Assembly (NCBI RefSeq): GCF_029893825.1
Contig: NZ_JARXXV010000001.1
Location: 310,001 to 374,000, forward strand
DNA: 64,000 nt
Source: Aurantimicrobium minutum
GTDB taxonomy: Bacteria > Actinomycetota > Actinomycetes > Actinomycetales > Microbacteriaceae
Reading direction: 5' to 3'
Notes under the pieces: generated by a model
Databases searched by the model: none
The model's input: only the letters and a program-made list of their open reading frames with translations
Told to the model about the DNA's origin: nothing
Translations under genes and position numbers: made by a program
Shown here: positions 9,367 to 17,775 of the stretch, one piece after another
Layout of the letters: each line of letters starts with the position of its first letter
Numbering within the stretch: position 1 is the stretch's first letter

Positions 9367-10373
9367 TGGCTAGTTTTTCTCAGTTCGGTAATGATCTTTA
9401 CACCGGTGCGCGTTCACTCAACATTGTTGGTCGTCGCAAGCTTTGGTACACCATCTCTGCGGTATTGATTCTGGTCAGTATCGTCGGCCCCATCCTGCGT
9501 GGTGGTTTCAACTTCGGAATTGAATTCACAGGTGGTAGTGAGTTTGTCGTTTCCAACGTTTCTGACACCTCGCAAACCATTGCCAGTGATGCAGTAATTT
9601 CTGTTGACCCCAACACCGTTCCCAAAGTTTCTAGACTGGGTGATAGCAGTGTTCGTGTTCAGACCGAACAACTCACTGATGCTCAGACCCGTGAAATCAG
9701 AAACGCTCTGGCGACGGGGTATTCCGTCCCCGTAGAGAACGTTACAAGCTCATTTATTGGTGCTAGCTGGGGTCAGGACATTACTTCCCAGGCAATACGT
9801 GGTTTGTTGGTATTCCTTGTGCTTGCTGCACTTGTGATGGCAATTTACTTCCGAACCTGGAAGATGTCCTTGGTTGCAATCATTGCTTTGCTCCACGACT
9901 TGATCATTACTGCAGGCATTTACGGAATCACTGGTTTCGAAGTTACGCCAGGTGCAGTAATTGGTCTTCTGACAATCCTGGGTTATTCGCTTTATGACAC
10001 CGTTGTTGTCTTCGACAAGATTCGCGAAAACACACGAGGTTCTTCACGAGAAGCGGGACTGACCTTCTCACAACAGGTCAACCTGGCTGTCAACCAGACT
10101 CTAGTTCGTTCCATCAATACCTCTGTCGTTGCGGCTTTGCCTGTTGCCTCGATTCTGTTTATTGGTGCTTTCGTACTGGGTGCTGGAACTCTGCGTGACA
10201 TTTCTCTTGCACTGTTGATCGGCATCATGGTTGGCACCTACTCCACCATCTTCCTTGCAACTCCTCTCTACGCTCAGATTCGTCAGAATGAGCCAGAAAT
10301 CAAGAAGAGCGACAAGAAGATTTTGGCTTCACAGGGCAGGGCAGATGCTGCTGCTGAGCCAGTCTCTGCTTAA
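9366..10373 (+). CDS. secF: Protein translocase subunit SecF
   Basis: Partner of SecD, 335 residues with six predicted membrane helices. It carries the signature FGIEFTGGSEF just after the first helix and GYSLYDTVVVFDKIREN in the membrane core. The start overlaps the secD stop by one base. The short charged tail after the last helix is cytoplasmic. Confidence 0.96.
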   Translation: MASFSQFGNDLYTGARSLNIVGRRKLWYTISAVLILVSIVGPILRGGFNFGIEFTGGSEFVVSNVSDTSQTIASDAVISVDPNTVPKVSRLGDSSVRVQTEQLTDAQTREIRNALATGYSVPVENVTSSFIGASWGQDITSQAIRGLLVFLVLAALVMAIYFRTWKMSLVAIIALLHDLIITAGIYGITGFEVTPGAVIGLLTILGYSLYDTVVVFDKIRENTRGSSREAGLTFSQQVNLAVNQTLVRSINTSVVAALPVASILFIGAFVLGAGTLRDISLALLIGIMVGTYSTIFLATPLYAQIRQNEPEIKKSDKKILASQGRADAAAEPVSA

Positions 10374-10415
10374 ATTCAGCTGAGCCCGTCATAATGGAAA
10401 CCTCAAGGAGGCGAC

Positions 10416-12662
10416 ATGGTTGATACGACGGGAACGACGTCACTACGTCGCCTTGTGCCACGTATCTTTAGCCGTGCGCAACCAGCTGATGGTTTCGACA
10501 AGCTCGTCAAGACTGTACGCCAGCACCATCCTCGTGCCGACCTTGTGCAATTGGAACTTGCTCACGAAGTTGCGCGCAAGGCACACGAAGGTCAAAAGCG
10601 CCGCTCAGGCGAGCCATATATTACGCACCCGATTGCTGTTGCACAGATTTTGGCAGAGCTCGGTATCGGACCCAAGACTGTTATTGCAGCTTTGCTGCAT
10701 GACACAGTTGAAGATACTGAATACACCTTGGAAGAATGCCAGGCACAATTTGGTGCAGAAGTGGCAATGCTCGTAGATGGTGTGACCAAACTCGACAAGG
10801 TCAAATACGGGGATAGTGCGCAAGCAGAAACCGTTCGCAAAATGATTGTCGCCATGTCTAAAGACATTCGCGTTTTGGTTATCAAGCTTGCTGACCGGCT
10901 TCACAATGCTCGCACCTGGGGTTTTATGCCTGTGGAGTCTGCCCAGAGAAAAGCGCGTGAGACTCTCGAGATTTATACCCCACTGGCACACCGTCTCGGT
11001 ATTCAAACGCTTAAGTGGGAGCTGGAGGATTTATCCTTCGCCGTGTTGCACCCCAAGATTTACCAAGAAATTGAAAATCTTGTTGCTCAACGAACCCCAC
11101 AGCGTGAGTCCTTCGTTACTTCTGTGATCCAAGATATTGAAAACGACCTCAAAGCTGCACGTATACGTGGTGAGGTGAAAGGTCGACCAAAGCAGTATTA
11201 CTCCATCTATCAAAAGATGGTTTTGCGCGGTCGTGAATTCGATGAAATCTATGATCTTGTCGGAATTCGTGTCATCGTCAACAGCGTTCGTGACTGCTAC
11301 GGCATACTCGGTTCAATCCACGCTAGGTGGAACCCTATTCCTGGGCGCTTCAAGGACTACATTGCCACACCAAAATTCAATCTCTATCAGTCACTTCATA
11401 CGACAGTGATGGGTCCTTCTGGACGTCCCGTTGAAATTCAGATTCGTACTCCAGAAATGCATCAGCGAGCTGAGTTCGGTGTTGCAGCTCACTGGATGTA
11501 TAAAGACCGAATGAATTCAGGCAAGAGCGATAGCCTCTCCGTTCAGGACACAGATATGGCTTGGCTTGCACATATTTCTGACTGGCAGGCAGAAACTGAA
11601 GATCCGGGGGAGTTCCTTGACTCCTTACGCTTTGAAATCGGTGCCAAAGAAGTTTATGTATTTACGCCAAAGGGTCGTGTTATCGGTCTTCCCGCGGGTG
11701 CTACCCCAATTGACTTCGCCTATGCGGTGCACACCGAAATCGGTCACCGAACGATGGGGGCAAAAGTCAACGGACGTCTCGTCCCACTCGAAAGCAAGCT
11801 TTCTAGCGGCGATGTGATTGAGGTCCTCACTTCAAAAAACCCAGATGCTGGTCCTAGTCAGGACTGGTTGAGCTTTGTTCAAAGCACCCGCACTCGAAAC
11901 AAAATCAAGCAGTGGTTCACTAAAGAACGCCGTGATGAGGCAATTGAGCAAGGTAAAGACGCTATTGCTCGAGCAATGCGTAAGCAAAACCTTCCCCTGC
12001 AAAAGCTGATGACTCAAGATTCATTGGCAGAGGTAGCAAGCAACCTTCGTTATGAAGATGTCTCCATGCTCTATGCAGCAGTTGGTGAAGGTCATGTTTC
12101 AACGCAATCTGTGATTGAAAAGATCCTTGCGAGCATTCGTGAAGATGGAGACACTGAAGACGCCGAATTTGTTCTGCCTACTCGGGGGCCCTCAAAGCCC
12201 CTCTTACACAGTGATTCTGGTGTGCTCGTTCGTGGTGCTCCAGACATTCTGGTGAAACTTGCCAAGTGTTGCACTCCAGTTCCTGGAGATGCCATTTCTG
12301 GTTTCGTCACTCGTGGACAGGGTGTCTCAGTGCACCAAACCAGTTGCCACAACGTGGCTAACATGCTTTCTGAACCAGAACGCATGATTGAGGTGGAATG
12401 GTCCCCATCGTCTAAGAGCGTCTTCTTGGTGCAGATACAAATTGAGGCGTTGGACCGTTCTGGACTTCTTTCAGACGTGACCCGTGTTCTTTCGGAACAT
12501 CACGTCAACATTCTTTCTGCCACGGTCAGTACAACGCAGGATCGTTTAGCTCTCAGTCGCTTCGTATTTGAGATGAGCGAAGTGACCCACCTCGATCGAG
12601 TACTTAACGCTGTAAGACGCATTGATGCTGTGTATGACGTGTATCGCGTCTCAGAAGGCTAA
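10416..12662 (+). CDS. rel: Bifunctional (p)ppGpp synthetase/hydrolase Rel
   Basis: Long RelA/SpoT-type enzyme (748 residues) that makes and degrades the alarmone (p)ppGpp in the stringent response. Domain order: HD hydrolase with HD at 95-96 in LLHDTVEDT, synthetase domain with GRVIVNS-like and EIQIRTPEMHQRAEFG regions, TGS domain (around DFAYAVHTEIGHRTMGAKVN), a zinc-finger-like part with KCCTPVPGD, and a C-terminal ACT domain. Intact HD and synthetase motifs suggest both activities. The ATG is preceded by a near-perfect AAGGAGG (10405-10411). It ends tail-to-tail with the minus-strand gene. Confidence 0.96.
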   Translation: MVDTTGTTSLRRLVPRIFSRAQPADGFDKLVKTVRQHHPRADLVQLELAHEVARKAHEGQKRRSGEPYITHPIAVAQILAELGIGPKTVIAALLHDTVEDTEYTLEECQAQFGAEVAMLVDGVTKLDKVKYGDSAQAETVRKMIVAMSKDIRVLVIKLADRLHNARTWGFMPVESAQRKARETLEIYTPLAHRLGIQTLKWELEDLSFAVLHPKIYQEIENLVAQRTPQRESFVTSVIQDIENDLKAARIRGEVKGRPKQYYSIYQKMVLRGREFDEIYDLVGIRVIVNSVRDCYGILGSIHARWNPIPGRFKDYIATPKFNLYQSLHTTVMGPSGRPVEIQIRTPEMHQRAEFGVAAHWMYKDRMNSGKSDSLSVQDTDMAWLAHISDWQAETEDPGEFLDSLRFEIGAKEVYVFTPKGRVIGLPAGATPIDFAYAVHTEIGHRTMGAKVNGRLVPLESKLSSGDVIEVLTSKNPDAGPSQDWLSFVQSTRTRNKIKQWFTKERRDEAIEQGKDAIARAMRKQNLPLQKLMTQDSLAEVASNLRYEDVSMLYAAVGEGHVSTQSVIEKILASIREDGDTEDAEFVLPTRGPSKPLLHSDSGVLVRGAPDILVKLAKCCTPVPGDAISGFVTRGQGVSVHQTSCHNVANMLSEPERMIEVEWSPSSKSVFLVQIQIEALDRSGLLSDVTRVLSEHHVNILSATVSTTQDRLALSRFVFEMSEVTHLDRVLNAVRRIDAVYDVYRVSEG

Positions 12663-13216
12663 TTCCTGAGATCTTCTAGCCTGTGAAGTGCCTGCCTTAC
12701 GTAAGGGTAGAACGGCATCGAATTGAGATTCGATCGTATTGATTCGTAAGTGATGCCATAGTTGTTCATGAGTGCAACAACTGCTGTTGTGACATCTGTT
12801 GAACTGTGCTGCTGTGAGCGCAAAAGGTCTGTGATTGTTCTCAACGGTCTGGTAACACCGGTATGACCATTGATCAACATTTCAGTGTCCAAGAGATTAC
12901 GTTGCTCAATTTTGAGTGAAAGATGTTTTGGGGCTCGTATGCGGTGGACAGTGATTGTTGAGGCAGTGTGCCCTGATGGTTCAGTAATGACGCCATGAGC
13001 CCACGCTGCTGAAAGTCCTGTGAGCACGAGCGGGTGCAGTTCTCGAGAGAGTACTTTCCAAGAACGTGTTCGCCAATCGTCAGATTCTTCCCACATTTCG
13101 TGGGCAGGCGAGATGTCGCCGTTCAAGCGCAGAGCTGAGAGCTCAGCAAGAGTGAATGTGTTGAGGGAAAGAAAGTGGCCCATTCGCACAGTGTGCAAGA
13201 TGGGCCACAATTTCAT
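12659..13216 (-). CDS. AbiEi-like protein (orphan), function unknown
   Basis: 185 residues at most, with no close recognition. The middle part (AWAHGVITEPSGHTAS, then RNLLDTEMLINGHTGVTRPLRTITDLLR in two segments) resembles the C-terminal domain of AbiEi-type proteins, where an AHG and a V-T-x-x-R-T-x-x-D-L pattern recur. No AbiEii-like nucleotidyltransferase toxin lies beside it, so there is no evidence for a toxin-antitoxin pair. The start is uncertain: ATG 13216, or an ATG 11 codons later; neither has a good ribosome-binding site. Its stop overlaps the rel stop by four bases, and there is no terminator between them. Confidence 0.7.
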   Translation of the reverse strand: MKLWPILHTVRMGHFLSLNTFTLAELSALRLNGDISPAHEMWEESDDWRTRSWKVLSRELHPLVLTGLSAAWAHGVITEPSGHTASTITVHRIRAPKHLSLKIEQRNLLDTEMLINGHTGVTRPLRTITDLLRSQQHSSTDVTTAVVALMNNYGITYESIRSNLNSMPFYPYVRQALHRLEDLRN

Positions 13217-13243
13217 TGCTGAATTTTCACAAATGTGGAAAAC

Positions 13244-14464
13244 CTACTTCAGAACAGCAAGCCATTCTTTTTGGGTTTTGATAGCTGCTTCGAGTTCAGA
13301 AACAGCCGCTTTGTCCTTTGCTGCTTGAGCAATGTGCAACTCTGCTTCGAGCTTCTCAATCTTTTCTTCGATTTGACCTGCAAGACCCTCAGATCGTGCA
13401 AGCTTCTCAGGGTTAGATGCGTTCCAGTGGTTATCTTCAAGCTTGCGAACTGCTTGTTCGACCTTGCGCATACGCTCTTCAGTCGACTTGAGTTGTGCGC
13501 GAGGAACCTTGCCTGCTGCGTCCCACTTCTTCTGAAGTGCGTTGAGCTTTGCTCTGGCTTCTACCCGGTCAGTAGCGTCGAGGAGTGCTTCAGCTTCCAC
13601 CAGGATTGCAAGCTTTACCTCGAGGTTGCCGGCAAATGAAGCGTCCTCTGCTTCGTCTTGCTCTTTCTTCGCAGCATAGAGCGCATCTCCAGCAGCCTTG
13701 AAGCGAGCCCAGAGCGCATCGTCAATTTTCTTTCCCGCACGTGGGGCGAGCTTCCACTGATCTAGGAGAGCACGATAGGCGGCTACACCATTTGCTCCCT
13801 GAGCCTGAAGGGCTTCAGCCTTGGCGATCAGCTCTTCCTTGGCATTCTTTGCGCCCTTGTTCTTTGAATCGAGGTCAGCAAAGAATGCACGGCGGTGCTG
13901 GTCAAGCTTTTGGCGTGCATCTCGGAAACGCTTCCACAACTCATTCGACTCAGTCTTTGAAAGCCGAGGACCACCCTTTTGTGCTGCCTGCCACTGGGCG
14001 AAGAGTTCATCAACTTTTGCCGTAGTTGTCTTCCATTGAATCTTTGCTGGATCGGTAGCGGCGAGCGCTTCGATCTGTTCAACAATTGCAACACGTGCCT
14101 GACGAGCCGCTTCTACTGCGGCAGCGTTCTTCTCTTTCTCTGCTTCGGAGAGTTCACTGAGTGAACCGAGCAGCTTTTCAAGACGCTCAGAAAGTGCTGC
14201 ATAGTTTCCGATGCCATTGCGAGCTTCGATCTGCTCAGCAATCTTTTTGGCGCTGTCAGATATTTCTGAAGCAGGTGCTCCACGCTTTGCGCGCTGTTCG
14301 AGCAGCACGAGTGCTGAATTGGTGTCGTTGAACTTTCGTTCGAAGAAAGCAAGTGCTTCTTCTGGAGTCACATCGGCATACTGGCCAATCAGACGTTCAC
14401 CGTCAGCTTCGACGACATATACATGGCCGGCTTCGTTGACACGCGCCGTTGTCTTTTCAGACAT
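13244..14464 (-). CDS. DUF349-domain protein
   Basis: 406-residue, highly charged, mostly helical protein with several DUF349 repeats: recurrent blocks of about 70 residues with a conserved W and KFK/RFR patterns, such as LWARFKAAGDALYA and LWKRFRDARQKLDQHR. Coiled coil is likely throughout and at the C-terminus. No catalytic motif is visible; the molecular role is unknown. The true start is ATG 14464 (MSEKTTARVN), because GAGGTGG lies seven bases upstream. A longer open frame upstream is not supported. The small gap (14465-14536) before it holds a predicted promoter. Confidence 0.88.
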   Translation of the reverse strand: MSEKTTARVNEAGHVYVVEADGERLIGQYADVTPEEALAFFERKFNDTNSALVLLEQRAKRGAPASEISDSAKKIAEQIEARNGIGNYAALSERLEKLLGSLSELSEAEKEKNAAAVEAARQARVAIVEQIEALAATDPAKIQWKTTTAKVDELFAQWQAAQKGGPRLSKTESNELWKRFRDARQKLDQHRRAFFADLDSKNKGAKNAKEELIAKAEALQAQGANGVAAYRALLDQWKLAPRAGKKIDDALWARFKAAGDALYAAKKEQDEAEDASFAGNLEVKLAILVEAEALLDATDRVEARAKLNALQKKWDAAGKVPRAQLKSTEERMRKVEQAVRKLEDNHWNASNPEKLARSEGLAGQIEEKIEKLEAELHIAQAAKDKAAVSELEAAIKTQKEWLAVLK

Positions 14465-14485
14465 AACAATCCACCTCATAGGGAT

Positions 14486-14524
14486 AAGGAACAACCAGCC
14501 TCAAGCCTAGAGCACCGGTTCCTT
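14486..14524 (-). promoter_or_regulatory. DUF349 gene promoter inside an inverted repeat
   Basis: On the minus strand TAGGCT (14509 down to 14504) predicts a transcript start near 14497 and a leader of about 33 bases with the ribosome-binding site. It is flanked by inverted arms AAGGAAC (14486-14492) and GTTCCTT (14518-14524). The arms could be an operator or could form a hairpin. Confidence 0.35.
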
Positions 14525-14536
14525 TTGTGGAGACTG

Positions 14537-15310
14537 TTACTTGATGGTTACTCCGGTGAGGGTGACGGGAATCTTAGGTGCCCCATCCCCAGAACCGTCT
14601 GAAGTTCCCTGGCTGGTTACTTGTGAGATGAGTTCAGGAAGTCCACTGGTGATGTGGCCTATCACGGTATATCCACCTGCAGCGTCACTAGGAATAGTGC
14701 TGTCTTCATAAACAATAAAGAATTGGCTTCCCATCGAGTTAGCGTTGCCACCTTGACGGGCCATTGCGATTGTCCCAGCAGGGTAAACATTGTCTGCAGG
14801 GGCGTTCTCTACTGGGCCATATGAGTATCCGGGTCCGCCGGAACCGTCACCGTTGGGGTCGCCGCATTGCAAGACATAGATTCCTTGCGTGGTGAGGCGG
14901 TGGCAGGAAATTCCTTCATAGAAACCTGAACCAATGAGTGAGATGCTGCTTGCTACAGCCTGTGGAGCGGCTGCGCCATCGAGTTCAAAGGTGACGGGAA
15001 CTCCAGCCACACTCATCGAACCTTCCCACGTGCGGTTTTCGCTCAAGGCAGCATCGGGAGCAGTTCCTTGTGAAGCTGATGGAGTTGGCGTAGCTGATGA
15101 GGAGGTTGCGGGGGAGGTCATTGACACGACGGCCGAATAAACGCCAATACCGAGTGCAAGGATAAATACACCTGAAATAGAACCCACAATCAGGCGGTTG
15201 CGTACCTTCTTCGCTTTTTGAGCACGCTCGTATGCCGCCTTGCGGTCTGAATAGGACTTAATCCTGTCGCGGTCTTCTTTGGTTACGCGGTTGTCGTTCG
15301 TCTTTGCCAT
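14537..15310 (-). CDS. Membrane-anchored peptidyl-prolyl cis-trans isomerase (cyclophilin type)
   Basis: 257 residues from ATG 15310 (MAKTNDNRVTKED). A longer frame reaches 15424 but would run through the rarA start region and has an unlikely N-terminus. A charged cytoplasmic head is followed by one transmembrane helix (about 38-60), a Ser/Thr/Pro/Ala linker, and an extracytoplasmic cyclophilin domain with GSQFFIVYEDS and the conserved FYEGISCHRL region. It should help fold exported proteins. Its place near rel matches ppiB of mycobacteria. The start has no ribosome-binding site; the mRNA would begin only about eight bases upstream. Confidence 0.88.
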   Translation of the reverse strand: MAKTNDNRVTKEDRDRIKSYSDRKAAYERAQKAKKVRNRLIVGSISGVFILALGIGVYSAVVSMTSPATSSSATPTPSASQGTAPDAALSENRTWEGSMSVAGVPVTFELDGAAAPQAVASSISLIGSGFYEGISCHRLTTQGIYVLQCGDPNGDGSGGPGYSYGPVENAPADNVYPAGTIAMARQGGNANSMGSQFFIVYEDSTIPSDAAGGYTVIGHITSGLPELISQVTSQGTSDGSGDGAPKIPVTLTGVTIK

Positions 15311-15334
15311 AGCAAGCAACGCTAATCTAAAGCA
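15311..15334. promoter_or_regulatory. Divergent promoter pair sharing one -10 region
   Basis: Only 24 bases separate the divergent cyclophilin and rarA starts. TAATCT (15323-15328) lies six bases before the rarA ATG. On the other strand the overlapping TAGATT (15330 down to 15325) lies 14 bases before the cyclophilin ATG, predicting a start near 15318. The -10 boxes thus overlap on the two strands. No good -35 box is visible on either side. Confidence 0.45.
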
Positions 15335-16669
15335 ATGGCTCATGGTGAATCGACACTCGGTGGACAGACCGCACCACTTGCTGTCCGCATGCGTCCACGA
15401 AGCCTCGAGGAAGTAGCTGGACAAGAACAGCTCCTCAAAACTGGATCGCCGTTGCAGGTCTTAGCTACCCCTGGCTCACAGAGCTCAGTATCTGTCATTC
15501 TCTGGGGTCCTCCAGGCACGGGCAAAACCTCTTTGGCACATGCCATCGCCACCTCATCTGATCGGCGCTGTGTGGAACTTTCTGCCGTGACGGCAGGTGT
15601 CAAAGATGTGCGCACCGTGATGGAAGAAGCTCAGTCACAGCGCGATCTCTATGGCGTGCGAACTCTCTTATTCCTTGATGAGATCCATCGTTTTAGTAAA
15701 GCTCAGCAGGATGCACTTCTTCCCGGAGTTGAAAACGGTTGGGTTACCCTCATTGCTGCCACCACCGAAAATCCATCCTTCAGTGTTGTCACTCCATTAC
15801 TTTCACGGTCACTCCTACTTCGACTGGAGCCACTTTCCAACGAAGCTCTGGATGGACTTATTCAGCGTGCCCTCGATGAACCTTTTGGGTTGGCAAAGAA
15901 ATTCAATGCTGATGCCGATGCTCGGTCTGCAATCATCAACTTTGCTTCTGGTGATGCTCGTCGTGTGCTCACCTCACTAGAAGCCGCCGCCGCCATCGCT
16001 CAGCAGACCTCAAAAAAGAAGACTGGAGTCATTGCAATCACTGCTGAACACGTCTCAGCAGCGGTTGATTCTGCACTTCTTCGTTACGACCGTAACGGTG
16101 ATGAGCATTATGACGTCATCAGTGCTTTCATCAAATCAATCCGCGGATCTGACCCCGATGCGGCTGTGCACTATCTGGCTCGAATGATTGCTGCGGGGGA
16201 GGACCCACGCTTCATTGCGCGGCGTTTGATCATTTCTGCCTCAGAAGATATCGGTCTTGCAGACCCGCAAGCTCTGGGCATTGCTACCGCTGCAGCGGAT
16301 GCTGTGGCGATGATTGGTATGCCTGAAGGGCGAATTCCACTTTCGGAAGCGACCATTTACCTGGCTACTGCCCCAAAATCTAATGCCGCTTACCTAGCAA
16401 TCAATCAGGCATTGGCAGATGTTCAGGCCGGAAAATCGGGATCAGTTCCGAAACACCTTCGTGATGCTCATTATGCCGGGGCAAAGAAACTTGGTCACGG
16501 CAAGGGATATGACTATCCCCATGACAATCCGCTCGGCGTGGTGGAGCAGCAATATTTACCGGACACTCTCAAACAGGTTGAGTATTACTCACCAACAGAT
16601 CACGGTGCTGAACGAGAAATTCATGCTCGGTTAGAGAAACTCAGAGCAATCACCAAGAAGCGTCGATAG
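15335..16669 (+). CDS. rarA: Replication-associated recombination protein A (RarA/MgsA AAA+ ATPase)
   Basis: AAA+ clamp-loader-like ATPase of 444 residues that acts at stalled replication forks. Walker A GPPGTGKT is at 58-65 and Walker B DEIH at 115-118, followed by sensor 1 in IAATTENPSF. The C-terminal MgsA domain is seen in SIRGSDPDAAVHYLARM and GAKKLGHGKGYDYPHD. The ATG has no ribosome-binding site and is predicted to be the first codon of a leaderless mRNA. Confidence 0.94.
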   Translation: MAHGESTLGGQTAPLAVRMRPRSLEEVAGQEQLLKTGSPLQVLATPGSQSSVSVILWGPPGTGKTSLAHAIATSSDRRCVELSAVTAGVKDVRTVMEEAQSQRDLYGVRTLLFLDEIHRFSKAQQDALLPGVENGWVTLIAATTENPSFSVVTPLLSRSLLLRLEPLSNEALDGLIQRALDEPFGLAKKFNADADARSAIINFASGDARRVLTSLEAAAAIAQQTSKKKTGVIAITAEHVSAAVDSALLRYDRNGDEHYDVISAFIKSIRGSDPDAAVHYLARMIAAGEDPRFIARRLIISASEDIGLADPQALGIATAAADAVAMIGMPEGRIPLSEATIYLATAPKSNAAYLAINQALADVQAGKSGSVPKHLRDAHYAGAKKLGHGKGYDYPHDNPLGVVEQQYLPDTLKQVEYYSPTDHGAEREIHARLEKLRAITKKRR

Positions 16670-16695
16670 TACCTCGCCGGATAGTGGTAAGGTTT

Positions 16696-16839
16696 TAGAG
16701 TCTATTTCGACTGTGAAGCGCGGCTGCATCACAGAAACGAAAGAACTGGATCGCCCTGTAGCCGGGCACCGTGACAAACCCCTCGATTTTCGCTCTCTAT
16801 GAGCGTGTTCATTTTGTTTGTTCAATCGAAAAGGAAATT
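16696..16839 (+). promoter_or_regulatory. Possible promoter and leader of rpsD
   Basis: The 170-base gap before rpsD contains TAGAGT (16696-16701) as a possible -10 box and the hairpin GCCC (16754-16757)/GGGC (16765-16768) with a seven-base loop. The site AAGGAAA (16831-16837) lies before the GTG start. A leader of about 130 bases would allow autogenous control by S4, known for S4 in other bacteria, but I see no clear mimic of the rRNA target. Confidence 0.3.
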
Positions 16840-17469
16840 GTGTCTACTAAGTCACGTACCCGTAGCAAGACCCGTCTTTCGCGTGCCCTCGGCATCGCTC
16901 TGACTCCTAAGGCAGCAAAGTACCTGGAAAAGCGTCCCTACGCTCCAGGTGAGCACGGCCGCACCAAGCGCAAGGCAGACTCTGACTACGCAGTTCGTCT
17001 GCGTGAAAAGCAGCGTCTTCGCGCACAGTACGGTATCCGCGAAGCTCAACTGCGCAATGTTTTCCAGGAAGCCCGTAAGACCCAGGGTCTTACCGGTGAG
17101 AACCTGGTTGAGCTCCTCGAGATGCGTCTTGACGCCCTCGTATTGCGTGCAGGTTTTGCTCGCACCACCGCTCAGGCTCGTCAGCTGGTTGTGCACCGTC
17201 ACATCCTCGTTGATGGCCAGCTGGTTGACCGTCCATCTTTCCGCGTAAAGCCTGGACAGCTCATCCACGTCAAGCCACGCTCTGAGGTTCTTGAGCCCCT
17301 GCAGGTAGCTGCTGCTGGTGGACACGCAGAGGTTCTTCCTCCCGTGCCTGCTTACCTCGATGTTGAGTTGGACAAGCTCCACGCAACTCTGGTACGTCGT
17401 CCAAAGCGTTCTGAAGTTCCCGTCACCTGTGACGTTCAGCTCGTTGTTGAGTACTACGCAGCTCGCTAA
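16840..17469 (+). CDS. rpsD: 30S ribosomal protein S4
   Basis: 209-residue primary 16S rRNA-binding protein of the small subunit. The conserved N-terminus MSTKSRTRSKTRLSRALG fixes GTG 16840, with AAGGAAA three bases upstream of it. The frame is open further upstream but unrelated to S4. It lacks the N-terminal zinc-binding cysteines, so it is the cysteine-free form. The S4 RNA-binding fold is seen around RLDALVLRAGFA and VVHRHILVDGQLV. A strong terminator follows. Confidence 0.97.
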   Translation: MSTKSRTRSKTRLSRALGIALTPKAAKYLEKRPYAPGEHGRTKRKADSDYAVRLREKQRLRAQYGIREAQLRNVFQEARKTQGLTGENLVELLEMRLDALVLRAGFARTTAQARQLVVHRHILVDGQLVDRPSFRVKPGQLIHVKPRSEVLEPLQVAAAGGHAEVLPPVPAYLDVELDKLHATLVRRPKRSEVPVTCDVQLVVEYYAAR

Positions 17470-17483
17470 ATTATTAGCTCTGA

Positions 17484-17522
17484 AAGGGTGTGGATCTTCG
17501 GATCTGCACCCTTCCTGTTTTA
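17484..17522 (+). terminator. Rho-independent terminator of rpsD
   Basis: A 13-pair stem (17484-17496 with 17501-17513, two of them G-T) is closed by a TTCG tetraloop and followed by CCTGTTTT. It is one of the clearest terminators in the window. Confidence 0.9.
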
Positions 17523-17542
17523 ACGCTCGGGTGCTCCTCCCG

Positions 17543-17548
17543 TAGACT
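17543..17548 (+). promoter_or_regulatory. Predicted -10 box (TAGACT) of the small membrane gene-alaS operon
   Basis: TAGACT lies 20 bases after the rpsD terminator. It predicts a start near 17555, so the leader would include GGAGAA before the ATG at 17585. Confidence 0.45.
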
Positions 17549-17584
17549 GGTGTTTCGCTATTGCACCGTTCATCTGGAGAAATC

Positions 17585-17773
17585 ATGAAGCAGCTTTTTT
17601 GGCTAATTGTTGGCGTAGTTGCCGGCTTCTTTGTTGCGCACAAAGTTAACCAGACAGAACAGGGCCAGGCCTTTTTCGCCAACTTGGACGCGAAGACTCG
17701 TGATTTCACCGATGCACTGGTTGAAGGCTACAAAGAGCGTGAGGCAGAGCTGCGTTCAGCTCGTAAGAACTAA
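17585..17773 (+). CDS. Small single-pass membrane protein upstream of alaS (DUF6167-like)
   Basis: 62 residues: an N-terminal transmembrane helix (about 3-20, LFWLIVGVVAGFFVAHKVNQ) and a charged helical tail ending in YKEREAELRSARKN. The pattern and the place just before alaS resemble the small DUF6167-type proteins found at the same place in other actinobacteria. Function is unknown. I chose ATG 17585 because GGAG lies five bases upstream; a TTG eight codons earlier is open but less likely. It is two bases from alaS, so the genes are cotranscribed. Confidence 0.82.
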   Translation: MKQLFWLIVGVVAGFFVAHKVNQTEQGQAFFANLDAKTRDFTDALVEGYKEREAELRSARKN

Positions 17774-17775
17774 TC

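Noticed and set aside
12659-13216. AbiE toxin-antitoxin system
   Set aside because: Only an AbiEi-like protein is present. The neighbour is a DUF349 protein and not an AbiEii nucleotidyltransferase.
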